A stretch of DNA of 16,205 bases, from positions 1,792-17,996 of the forward strand of contig JANWZG010000018.1 in the NCBI GenBank assembly GCA_025054735.1, written 5' to 3'. Shown here piece after piece: positions 1 to 7,239 of the stretch (its first letter is position 1; every line of letters begins with the position of its first letter). The DNA comes from Cyanobacteriota bacterium. Its GTDB lineage: Bacteria; Cyanobacteriota; Cyanobacteriia; SKYG9. The notes beneath the pieces are model-generated. The model was not told the DNA's origin, did not search any database, and was given only the letters and a program-made list of their open reading frames with translations. The translations under genes were made by a program, and so were the position numbers.

Positions 1-513
1 GTTTATGTTAGGGACAGGCGCAAGTCAAAAAGTTCTGAGAAGAAGTAATGTCAAATCTAGATGTGATTCTGATGTTAGGAGTAGTTAATCTGAAGCGTGA
101 AGACACCGAAAACTGTGATAAAGTTCCCTTATCTCAGGATTGAAGAGTTGAAGTAGTTTTGCATTGTGCTAACAACTCTGGGAAGAGTAAGCTCGATCGC
201 CGTCTATGGGTCTAGTTCAGCCCCGCTCCCGGAGAGGCCTTGTTGGATGATTCTCACTCTGAAGTTGCCACGGTTGCCCTCTACTGAGCGGTTATAATCC
301 TTGATTGGTGAGGCGATCGCCTACCTTTGTCTGTGCCAGCAAATAGAGATAGGGGAATGGAAAGAGATTGAGAGGTGAGAAATCTTTACTGCTTGACTGC
401 GAAGCGACACTGTTCATCTATGTGATGCCAGTCACGAGAGCACAACAGAGGAATGTAACAAAATTTTGATTTTTGTCAGGTATCTTGCCCTTACCCTGCA
501 TAATCATAGCTAT

Positions 514-528
514 TGCTAATAGTTCTCA
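514..528. promoter_or_regulatory. candidate Fur (iron) box upstream of the antenna genes
   Basis: Read on the - strand, the 15 bases are TGAGAACTATTAGCA. This matches the classical 7-1-7 Fur inverted repeat TGATAATNATTATCA at 11 of 14 defined positions. On the + strand the TTCTCATTAAA part also resembles the AT-rich iron boxes I recall for cyanobacterial FurA. A weak promoter-like pair, TTGTCA (473-478) and CATAAT (499-504) with an over-long 20-base spacer, lies just upstream, so a repressor here would cover the start point. The site is about 415 bases from the first start codon, which would imply a long leader. IsiA-type antennas are commonly iron-stress genes, so the role fits, but it rests on sequence similarity alone. 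Confidence 0.35.
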
Positions 529-550
529 TTAAACGCCGAATAAGTGAGAA
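523..550. repeat. inverted repeat overlapping the Fur-like site
   Basis: TTCTCA (523-528) and TGAGAA (545-550) form a dyad with a 16-base spacer. The pairing can extend inward by a G-T and a T-A pair. It could be two half-sites for a regulator or a small hairpin at the start of a leader RNA. No U-run follows, so it is not an intrinsic terminator. Confidence 0.3.
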
Positions 551-943
551 TGGCAATCCCTAGAGAGAACCTAAAGAGAACACTCATCAAACCTGTTATC
601 GCCCACAAGTAAGGGAAGTGTGCACCTAAGAAGAGAGCACAATTGCAAATTGTACGCAAATCGCAGAAATGCTAAAGCACGGAGTCGTAGTATCTGCTCC
701 AGATGTCTGCCCATAGTGCTGAATCATCAGGCCAGAGGTGGTTGTGATGAGGTATCGGCTGGGGGGAATTGGGGTCAGTTTCATGTTGGCTTCATGTCGG
801 CATCGCGTTTGTCGCAGTGGTGAGCTGCAAGGCTTCTGAGCTGTAGGTGTCTCTAGATTTGGTGCATCAGCCCGTGCGCGATAGGTTCGCGATGGGTTTT
901 GTTCGTCACTGAACTCTGTTCAATATTGATAAGGATTTAACGA

Positions 944-2017
944 ATGGCCGTTGTTTCAATTTTTTGGCAGCCGGTATTTCGAGCGTTGGGGTGGTCTTCT
1001 GAGTCTGTTCAGTCATCGGGAGCACCGCTGTTAGAAGGAAATGCCCGGTTTATCGATGCTTCAGGCAAGTTGTTAGGGGCACATATTGCCCATGCTGGAT
1101 TGATTCTCCTATGGGCAGGTGCAATGACCTTGTTTGAATTGTCCCGGTTTAATCCGACCCAGCCAATGTACGAGCAGAACTTAATTTTGTTACCTCATTT
1201 AGCTGCCTTGGGTTTTGGCATTGGAGCCAATGGACAAATTGTTGATACCTATCCCTATTACCTAATTGGCATGTTGCACCTAATTAGCTCCGCTGTTTTG
1301 GGTGCTGGTGGAATTTACCATGCTGTGCTAGGGCCTGCCATTTTAGATGAGAGAGGGTTTGGGTATGACTGGAAAGACGGTAGAAAGATGACCACAATTC
1401 TGGGCATTCATTTGGTAATTCTGGGCATTGGGGCATTACTGTTAGTGCTTAAAGCTGTTCGCTTTGGTGGGATATATCATCCTGTCGTGGAACAGGTGCG
1501 CATCATCCAGCCGAACCTAGATCCAGCTCGCATTTTTGGATACTTGTTCGGATTCAGTCCTAATGGCTGGACACTCACCGGCATGGCCAGTGTAAGCAAC
1601 CTTGAGGATGTGATTGGTGGGCATGTATGGGTTGGCATTCTTTGCATTACTGGTGGCATTTTTCACATTGCATCTTCACCACTAGATTGGGCAAAAAGGA
1701 GATTAGTCTGGTCAGGGGAAGCCTACCTTTCCTATAGTCTGGCCGCTCTAGCACTGACGGGCTTTAGCGTAGCTTGCTTTGTTTCTGTTAATGACATCGC
1801 TTACCCTAGTATCTTCTATGGCGCTGTTGGTAGTTCACCAGTCCGGACTGTACTTGCTAGTGTTCACGCGGCTCTTGGTTTTCTGGCACTGGTGGGTCAT
1901 CTTTGGCATGCCTATCGGGTTCGATCGTCTATGCAAGGGATTCAGTTAGCAACATTTTTCGACTTCATTGCTAAAGATGTGACCTCAACTTTGCCTGCGA
2001 GTTTACAACAGCAGTGA
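944..2017 (+). CDS. Pcb/IsiA-family CP43-like chlorophyll-binding antenna protein (first paralogue)
   Basis: The product (357 aa) is a six-helix thylakoid protein that binds chlorophyll a and probably serves as an accessory light-harvesting antenna. Membrane segments lie at roughly 44-66, 104-128, 150-172, 222-244, 262-284 and 304-324. Likely chlorophyll-ligand histidines are conserved: GAHIAHAG (H47, H50), LPHLAALG (H85), H112, IYHA (H125), GIHL (H156), GGHVW (H227), FHI (H241) and GHLWHA (H319, H322). The large lumenal loop of true CP43 (PsbC) between helices 5 and 6 is missing, which places it in the Pcb/IsiA group. It has about 16 more N-terminal residues than the next paralogue. AAGGAT at 931-936 supports the ATG. 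It starts a same-strand cluster of three antenna genes, 50 bases before the second. Pcb-like motifs such as KMTTILGIHL fit better than classical IsiA; the exact clade needs a tree. Confidence 0.9.
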   Translation: MAVVSIFWQPVFRALGWSSESVQSSGAPLLEGNARFIDASGKLLGAHIAHAGLILLWAGAMTLFELSRFNPTQPMYEQNLILLPHLAALGFGIGANGQIVDTYPYYLIGMLHLISSAVLGAGGIYHAVLGPAILDERGFGYDWKDGRKMTTILGIHLVILGIGALLLVLKAVRFGGIYHPVVEQVRIIQPNLDPARIFGYLFGFSPNGWTLTGMASVSNLEDVIGGHVWVGILCITGGIFHIASSPLDWAKRRLVWSGEAYLSYSLAALALTGFSVACFVSVNDIAYPSIFYGAVGSSPVRTVLASVHAALGFLALVGHLWHAYRVRSSMQGIQLATFFDFIAKDVTSTLPASLQQQ

Positions 2018-2067
2018 GGGAGTAGGTAGGGAGTGACTGTACTTAAAGAACGAGGAGAGAATTTACG

Positions 2068-3099
2068 ATGGCAATGGCGACTCAAGCGATCGACCAAATT
2101 CCTTGGCGGGCAGGTAATGCTCGGTTGGTCAATCTATCAGGAATGCTGTTGGGTGCCCATGTGGCCCATGCTGGACTAATTGTGCTCTGGGCAGGAGCAA
2201 TTACTCTATTTGAAGTGGCTAGCTTCCAGCCCGACCAACCTATGTATGAACAGGGGCTGATTGTGCTGCCAAACTTAGCAAGGTTGGGGCTTGGTATTGG
2301 CGATGGTGGTCAGGTTATTGATACCTATCCCTACTTTGTAGTTGGGGTTTTGCATTTGATTAGCTCTGCTTTTTTGGGAGCAGGTGGAATTTTCCACGCG
2401 CTGAAAGGTCCCAAAAAGCTAGAAGACTCATTTTCCTTTTTTGGCTACCGCTGGAACGATGCCAATAAAATGACCACCATTTTGGGTATTCATCTGACAC
2501 TGTTAGGAGTTGGGGCACTCTTGCTAGTTGCAAAGGCAATGATCTTTGGTGGGCTGTATGACCCCCTGATGCAAAAAGTCCGGATAATTACCAGCCCAAC
2601 CCTTGATCCCGGCACAATTTTTAGTTACCTGTTGGGTTTCAATGGTAAGTTCTGGTTGGCCAGTGTCGATAAGTTGGAAGACGTGATTGGTGGTCACATC
2701 TGGATAGGATTATTGTGCATCATTGGTGGTATCTGGCACATTCGTACAACTCCCTTTGGGTGGGCAAAGCGGCTGTTTGTCTGGTCTGGTGAAGCGTACT
2801 TGTCCTACAGCATTGGTGCAGTAAGCCTGATGGCATTTATTGCAACTCTATTTGTTTCTGTTAACTCTTTAGTGTTTCCCACAGAGTTCTATGGCCCAGA
2901 GCTTTCATTGGTCTTCGATCGGTTCCCTGTCTTTGCCAGTCCAGATGGTGCTCTAACAGCCAGAGTTTGGCTGGCAAACGCTCACTTTTGGCTGGGTTTC
3001 TTCTTCCTACAAGGGCATTTGTTTCATGCGCTACGGGCAGCAGGTTACAGCTTTATAGAAGGTCGCGTGATCGAATCTACTCGTGGGCAGGTGATCTAG
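2068..3099 (+). CDS. Pcb/IsiA-family CP43-like chlorophyll-binding antenna protein (second paralogue)
   Basis: This is a six-helix chlorophyll a antenna (343 aa, about the length of IsiA) in the thylakoid membrane. It keeps the family motifs LGAHVAHAG (H31, H34), KMTTILGIHL (H142), DVIGGHIW (H210), IWHI (H224) and GHLFHA (H317, H320). The last helix pair, with AHFWLGFFFLQGHLFHA, and the EFYGP lumenal loop are the most IsiA-like parts of the three paralogues. The histidine found in the first loop of its neighbours (LPHLAALG) is replaced here by Asn69 (LPNLARLG), which may remove one chlorophyll site. GAGGAG at 2052-2057 is a good ribosome binding site for the ATG. The gene ends two bases before the start of the third antenna gene, so the two are almost certainly co-transcribed and perhaps translationally coupled. 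It is likely a photosystem I ring or side antenna. Confidence 0.9.
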   Translation: MAMATQAIDQIPWRAGNARLVNLSGMLLGAHVAHAGLIVLWAGAITLFEVASFQPDQPMYEQGLIVLPNLARLGLGIGDGGQVIDTYPYFVVGVLHLISSAFLGAGGIFHALKGPKKLEDSFSFFGYRWNDANKMTTILGIHLTLLGVGALLLVAKAMIFGGLYDPLMQKVRIITSPTLDPGTIFSYLLGFNGKFWLASVDKLEDVIGGHIWIGLLCIIGGIWHIRTTPFGWAKRLFVWSGEAYLSYSIGAVSLMAFIATLFVSVNSLVFPTEFYGPELSLVFDRFPVFASPDGALTARVWLANAHFWLGFFFLQGHLFHALRAAGYSFIEGRVIESTRGQVI

Positions 3100-3101
3100 T
3101 T

Positions 3102-4670
3102 ATGGATACAACAGTGAATCAAATCTCAACGGGCACAGTGGAACTGGATTTTCCTGGCAGTAATCCCGAAACTCGCTATGTCAAAGATGCTATCAATCCC
3201 ACATCTTGGTGGGCAGGTAACTTCCGGTTTGTTAACCTATCTGGGAAATTGTTAGGTGCTCATATTGCCCATGCTGGGCTGATTGTGTTGTGGGCGGGTG
3301 CAATGACGCTATTTGAGTTATCGCGTTTTGACCCGACTGTACCAATGTCACAGCAGGGATTAATTTTATTGCCTCACTTGGCAGCTTTAGGGTTTGGGGT
3401 GGGTCAGGGTGGTCAAATTGTAGATACCCAACCCTACTTTGCGATCGCAGTGGTTCACCTAGTCAGCTCAGCGTTTTTGGGAGCTGGTGGAATATACCAT
3501 GCCGCTCTAGGGCCAGAAACCCTGGATGAGGATGGCTTTGGCTACAAATGGGAAGATGGGAACAAAATGACCACCATTCTAGGTATTCACCTGGTATTGC
3601 TGGGTATGGGGGCATTGTTATTCGTAGCAAAAGCTGTTTTCTGGGGTGGGTTATACGATCCGGTAGTTGAAATGGTGCGAGCAATTGACCACCCAACCTT
3701 GAATCCATTGACTATCTTCGGTTACTTGGCTGGGATTACGCCAGAAGGGTGGACGCTGCGAGGAATGGCCGCAGTTGATAGTCTGGAGGATGTAGTCGGA
3801 GGGCACATCTGGGTGGGTATTCTCTGCATTCTAGGTGGCATCTGGCATATTACTACTGCACCGAAACAATGGGCAAAAGGCTTATTTCTCTGGTCAGGAG
3901 AAGCTTACCTGTCCTACAGTCAGGGGGCGCTAGCATATATGGGGTTTCTGGCAGCTTATTTCGTTAGTGTCAATGATACGGTTTACCCCGGCGTGTTTTA
4001 TGGACCAGTAGGAGTGCTAGTGGTGGATGGCGTAATTACACCTCGTGCTTGGTTGGCTTGGTTTCACATTCTATTTGCTAGCTTGCTGTTGTTAGGTCAC
4101 TGGTGGCACGCCGGACGATCGCGCATGATTGCAGCCGGGTTCAACTTTAGCACCATGAAGTTCAATCCGAATGCACTCTTTGGCGATACTCAATTCAATA
4201 GTGAGCCTTTGTTTACAGGGATAGTGCAACCGTACAACAATGATTGTTGTCAAGGCAACTTAGCTACCCCTATCAACAACAGTGATTTTGTACTCAACTG
4301 GGTCAAAGCCTTACCCATTTATCGCCAAGGGCTTTCTCCAATTACTAGGGGATTGGAAATTGGCATGGCCCACGGCTATCTTTTGCTTGGGCCCTTTCTC
4401 AAGCTGGGACCATTGCGAGATACAAGTAGTGCCCTGTTGGCAGGCGCTATGTCCGCAGGCGGCCTAGTGCTAATTCTCACTGCTTGCCTTTCTATCTATG
4501 GTGCTGCTGTATGCCAGCGGAACAAAAAGCCAGTTGGCAGATTACCCAATAACCTACAAACCGTTCGTGATTGGGGCTTGTTTTCTTCTGGTTTTCTGAT
4601 TGGCGGCTTAGGTGGCGTTATATTTGCTAGCTTCATTCTGCTAGAAATTCAGCGCTCAGGAATTGTGTAG
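3102..4670 (+). CDS. CP43-like antenna fused to a C-terminal PsaL domain
   Basis: The 522-residue product has two parts. Residues 1 to about 345 are a six-helix Pcb/IsiA-type chlorophyll antenna, with GAHIAHAG (H54, H57), LPHLAALG (H92), GIHL (H163), GGHIW (H235), IWHI (H249) and GHWWHA (H333, H336). After a linker of about 30 residues, residues 374-522 are a complete PsaL-like domain: VQPYN, GNLATPI, YRQGLSPITRGLEIGMAHGY, then GPLRD, and a final GG-rich helix (GFLIGGLGGVIFASFILLE). PsaL is the photosystem I subunit at the trimer axis. Such fusions are known as a class of chlorophyll-binding protein (often called CBP-V), so it is likely built into photosystem I. I chose the ATG at 3102. The frame stays open back to 2967, but that part overlaps the previous gene and has no family similarity. 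Only two bases separate it from the previous stop, and the ribosome binding site is weak, suggesting coupling. Confidence 0.92.
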   Translation: MDTTVNQISTGTVELDFPGSNPETRYVKDAINPTSWWAGNFRFVNLSGKLLGAHIAHAGLIVLWAGAMTLFELSRFDPTVPMSQQGLILLPHLAALGFGVGQGGQIVDTQPYFAIAVVHLVSSAFLGAGGIYHAALGPETLDEDGFGYKWEDGNKMTTILGIHLVLLGMGALLFVAKAVFWGGLYDPVVEMVRAIDHPTLNPLTIFGYLAGITPEGWTLRGMAAVDSLEDVVGGHIWVGILCILGGIWHITTAPKQWAKGLFLWSGEAYLSYSQGALAYMGFLAAYFVSVNDTVYPGVFYGPVGVLVVDGVITPRAWLAWFHILFASLLLLGHWWHAGRSRMIAAGFNFSTMKFNPNALFGDTQFNSEPLFTGIVQPYNNDCCQGNLATPINNSDFVLNWVKALPIYRQGLSPITRGLEIGMAHGYLLLGPFLKLGPLRDTSSALLAGAMSAGGLVLILTACLSIYGAAVCQRNKKPVGRLPNNLQTVRDWGLFSSGFLIGGLGGVIFASFILLEIQRSGIV

Positions 4671-4956
4671 TGAGCCGTGTTGTCAGGAAAAGTATGACGG
4701 GGCAGGAAGTTGCAGGTAAAACATCACCCTGACCAATCTTTTGTTGGATGATCACAGAGGGATGGAGCAATGGAGAATGACTGATTACTAATCTCTCGAT
4801 GCTTCCGTCTCTCTGCTCCTTCCCATATTGGCTACACCATGTAGACAGAAGATGAGATAAGGACATGCTCAACAGCCTGACTCTAAGAGGCTTCTACAGC
4901 TAAAACTGCAAATTCAAAGTTCAAAACATTCTTATTGATTCAAGGAGGTTCTAAAC
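4671..4956 (+). other. spacer between the PsaL-fusion gene and cpcL
   Basis: These 286 bases hold no credible gene on either strand. I see no strong hairpin followed by a U-run, so read-through from the antenna genes into cpcL is possible. The last 60 bases are AT-rich and could hold a promoter for cpcL, but no clear -35/-10 pair stands out. Confidence 0.4.
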
Positions 4957-5670
4957 ATGTCACTTCCACTTTTAACCTATCCACTTTCTAGTCAAAACCA
5001 ACGGGTTGAGGGCTATGAAATCTTTGGGGATGAGCAACCTAGAATCTATACAATCGATAATCTTCTTAGGGGAACAGAAGTTGATGAAATCATTTGGGCA
5101 GCTTATCGACAGGTCTTTAACGAACAACAAATTCTCCAGCATCATCGTCAAGTTAGTCTAGAGTCTCAACTACGATCACACCAAATTACTGTACAGAGAT
5201 TCATTCATGGATTGCTTCTGTCCGACTCCTTTCGACGACTAAACTATGAATGCAATAGCAATTATCGCTTTGTAGAGATGTGCATTCAGCGGGTCTTGGG
5301 TCGTAACGTCTACGATAACCGGGAAAAGTTAGCATGGTCAACGGTGCTGGCAACAAAGGGAATTCAGGGATTTGTTGAGCAACTGTTAAGCAGTGAAGAG
5401 TATCAAACCCATTTTGGTGAGAATACAGTCCCCTATCAGCGGCGACGAATTTTACCGCAGCGATCACAAGGTGAACAACCCTTCGCCCGTGTACCCCGCT
5501 ATGACCAGTACTATCGCAACCAACTGCAAGCCTTAAGCTGGGGGAAACTGTTTGGAAATGGGGTGAGCGATCGTAGTGCTGATGTTTACCGGAGAGTATT
5601 GTTTGCTGTCCCAACCCTTTCTCTTGCCGTACTGGTTGCTACGCTGATTTTTATAGCAGCCCCAAAGTAG
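4957..5670 (+). CDS. cpcL: phycobilisome rod linker with membrane anchor (CpcL/CpcG2 type)
   Basis: The N-terminus (MSLPLLTYPLSSQNQRVEGY) is typical of CpcG rod-core linkers. Residues about 20-155 form a phycobilisome linker domain (PF00427 type), including SDSFRRLNYECNSNYRFVEM and RVLGRNVYDNREK. Unlike CpcG1, the C-terminus (about 213-234) is one hydrophobic helix, FAVPTLSLAVLVATLIFIAA, followed only by PK. That tail defines CpcL (CpcG2), which anchors coreless phycocyanin rods in the thylakoid and passes energy mainly to photosystem I. The length (237 aa) is close to known CpcL proteins. A strong AAGGAGG lies at 4942-4948, eight bases before the ATG. The gene follows the antenna-PsaL fusion after 286 bases, so it may have its own promoter, but the shared strand and shared photosystem I target make a common role likely. 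Confidence 0.88.
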   Translation: MSLPLLTYPLSSQNQRVEGYEIFGDEQPRIYTIDNLLRGTEVDEIIWAAYRQVFNEQQILQHHRQVSLESQLRSHQITVQRFIHGLLLSDSFRRLNYECNSNYRFVEMCIQRVLGRNVYDNREKLAWSTVLATKGIQGFVEQLLSSEEYQTHFGENTVPYQRRRILPQRSQGEQPFARVPRYDQYYRNQLQALSWGKLFGNGVSDRSADVYRRVLFAVPTLSLAVLVATLIFIAAPK

Positions 5671-5751
5671 ACTCGTGTTGGTACCAAACTAGCAAATAAA
5701 TATTCCATTGACCACCTGACTCCCAACTGTCTTCTTAGCTGCCTTGAAAAT

Positions 5752-5798
5752 TAGGGTGAGTGCTCAGCAGGGTGTATATTACTATTGCTCTCACTCTA
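5752..5798. terminator. possible hairpin downstream of cpcL
   Basis: TAGGGTGAG (5752-5760) can pair with CTCACTCTA (5790-5798) over nine base pairs including one G-U, around a 29-base loop. It lies about 80 bases after the cpcL stop. No U-run follows, so it is at best a weak or factor-assisted terminator, or part of the dispersed repeat that follows. Confidence 0.25.
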
Positions 5799-5800
5799 AA

Positions 5801-5835
5801 TCCCTCTCTCAACTTGGGAGAAGAAAGAGTGGGGG
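5801..5835. repeat. degenerate cyanobacterial small dispersed palindrome
   Basis: TCTCTC (5805-5810) pairs with GGGAGA (5816-5821) around the loop AACTT, followed by a purine-rich tail ending in GTGGGGG. This resembles the TCTCCCAA-TTGGGAGA palindrome that I know as a common intergenic repeat in many filamentous cyanobacteria, here with a decayed stem. No second good copy was seen in the window. Confidence 0.35.
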
Positions 5836-5953
5836 AAAAGGGCCTGCATAGGTGACATGCTCTCGCTCAGCATTCTGGTTCAGCAGTAAGGTGTAGTTCT
5901 AGAAACAGGAGTTGCTATCATCAGTTCAGCTAGATAACTGAGGTAGCCTGACG

Positions 5954-7198
5954 TTGAAAATTTTTCCTAATCCTTCTCGCCCTTCATGGCTACCTGACTT
6001 AGACCATCGGGTGTGGATCCTAGCGATCGGACGCTTACTGTCCCAAATGGGGAGCGGCTTTACGCTGTTCTACGCCTCTATTTTCTTTGTTAATCAGGTG
6101 GGCTTATCGGCGACGGCGGTGGGTGTTGGTCTGGGTAGCACAGCCGTGTCTGGCATCGTAGGACGGTTGTTAGCGGGCGTGATGATTGACTCTCCTCGCT
6201 GGGGGCGACGATGGACGTTGATATGGGCCTTGTTCGTGCTGGCGATCGCCGCAACTATCCTTGCCATCACTAATAACTTTCCTCTGTTTTTGGCGGGTAA
6301 CTTGCTAATTGGGCTAGGAACTGGGCTGTATTGGCCTGCTAATGAAACCTCTGTTGCCGACCTCACGACCCCAGAACAGCGCAACGAAGGTTATGCACTG
6401 ACGCGACTGGCGGATACAGTTGGGTTGGGTGTAGGAGTAATGTTGGGAGGGCTGTTGATTAGCACAACAGGTGCCTTTCGAGCACTATTTGTGATTGATG
6501 CTGTCTCGTTTCTGGTGTTTTTAGGGGTGGTCTATGTAGCAATCCCAGAAACTGCCGACTTTAGCCAGCGCCCGCCATCGATGTGGTCAGGATGGGTGAT
6601 AGGGTTGCGCGATCGCGCCTTACTGCTATTCCTGTTAGTGAACATCCTATTCACCACTTACATTGTGCAAGTGCAGGCAACGTTGCCCCTCTACCTAAGT
6701 AATTTTGTGCAGGGATCTGCCTCTGGCAAGGGTTTCACCTCAGACACGATCAGTATCTTGTTTTCATGGCACATTTTCTTAGGGATGGTGTTCCAGTTTC
6801 CGATCGTCCGCTGGTTACGCCAATGGACTCGCCCTGGGATCTTGCTCGGTTCAGCCTGTCTGTGGAGCATGGGATTTGTATTGACGTGGGTCACAGGCGT
6901 AACCCCTCGATTAGCTTTACTGTCGGCTGTCATCACCCTAGCAGTGCTAGGCATGGCAATTGTTCTTTACACACCAGCCGCCTCTGCCTATGTAGTGGAA
7001 CTAGCTCCTGATGGACTGCGGGGAGTTTACTTATCCCTGAACTCATTGTGTTGGGCAATAGGATTCTTAATTGGACCGCCATTAGGGGGCTTGGCCATGG
7101 ATCAACCGAGTCCCTGGGCCGACTACTTTTGGTTAGCTCTTGCTACAACTACCATTCCAGTCATACTAGTACTGCATTGGCTCGATCGCACAACTTAG
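5954..7198 (+). CDS. MFS-family transporter, substrate unknown
   Basis: This is a 414-residue, very hydrophobic inner-membrane protein with about 12 predicted helices in two halves split by a loop near residues 195-220. The MFS signature between helices 2 and 3 is clear: GRLLAGVMIDSPRWGRR (70-86), the GxLaDrxGrr pattern. Further family features are the Gly-rich helix 4-5 region (GLGTGLYWPANE, 121-131) and LAPDGLRGVYLSLNSL (350-364), like the helix 10-11 motif of drug and multidrug exporters. It is probably a proton-coupled exporter, but the substrate cannot be read from the sequence. The start is TTG at 5954 with a weak AGG about ten bases upstream; a downstream ATG (Met32) would delete part of helix 1, so TTG is preferred. 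It stands alone, 283 bases after cpcL, and converges on the TldD-like gene with a 41-base gap. Confidence 0.85.
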   Translation: MKIFPNPSRPSWLPDLDHRVWILAIGRLLSQMGSGFTLFYASIFFVNQVGLSATAVGVGLGSTAVSGIVGRLLAGVMIDSPRWGRRWTLIWALFVLAIAATILAITNNFPLFLAGNLLIGLGTGLYWPANETSVADLTTPEQRNEGYALTRLADTVGLGVGVMLGGLLISTTGAFRALFVIDAVSFLVFLGVVYVAIPETADFSQRPPSMWSGWVIGLRDRALLLFLLVNILFTTYIVQVQATLPLYLSNFVQGSASGKGFTSDTISILFSWHIFLGMVFQFPIVRWLRQWTRPGILLGSACLWSMGFVLTWVTGVTPRLALLSAVITLAVLGMAIVLYTPAASAYVVELAPDGLRGVYLSLNSLCWAIGFLIGPPLGGLAMDQPSPWADYFWLALATTTIPVILVLHWLDRTT

Positions 7199-7239
7199 CC
7201 CTAGGCAGCGAAATGTAGCAAGCAGCGGTATAAACTAGA

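Larger units (their letters stand above)
1..943. other. long non-coding region before the antenna genes
   Basis: No convincing gene lies here. The only longer open frame (620-823, GTG start) encodes a Cys- and Arg-rich peptide without recognisable domains and looks like chance. The first 90 bases have short open frames that end at 48 and 90, so the tail of a gene lying to the left cannot be excluded. The region holds one HIP1 octamer (313-320), an isolated TATAAT at 293-298 without a well-spaced -35 box, and a Fur-like sequence at 514-528. Just before the first antenna gene there is an AAGGAT ribosome binding site at about 931-936. The leader of the antenna genes probably starts somewhere inside this region. 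Confidence 0.6.

Noticed and set aside
293..298. TATAAT as a possible -10 box
   Set aside because: The nearest TTG-type -35 boxes are spaced 13 or 22 bases away, and it lies over 640 bases from the first gene.
620..823. 67-residue open frame (GTG start) before the antenna genes
   Set aside because: Composition is irregular, no domain or good ribosome binding site is visible, and it lies in what looks like a regulatory leader.
2967..3101. Upstream extension of the PsaL-fusion frame with an ATG-like start at 2967
   Set aside because: It overlaps the previous gene in another frame and encodes a sequence unlike any antenna N-terminus; the ATG at 3102 fits the family.
944..4670. Photosystem II CP43 (psbC) as the identity of the antenna genes
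   Set aside because: The large lumenal loop between helices 5 and 6 that defines PsbC is missing in all three.
4925..4940. AT-rich stretch before cpcL as a second Fur box
   Set aside because: It only loosely resembles iron boxes and lacks the dyad symmetry seen at 514-528.
5201..5614. 137-residue open frame on the - strand opposite cpcL
   Set aside because: It lies wholly inside a strongly supported gene and has no recognisable family features; it is a shadow frame.
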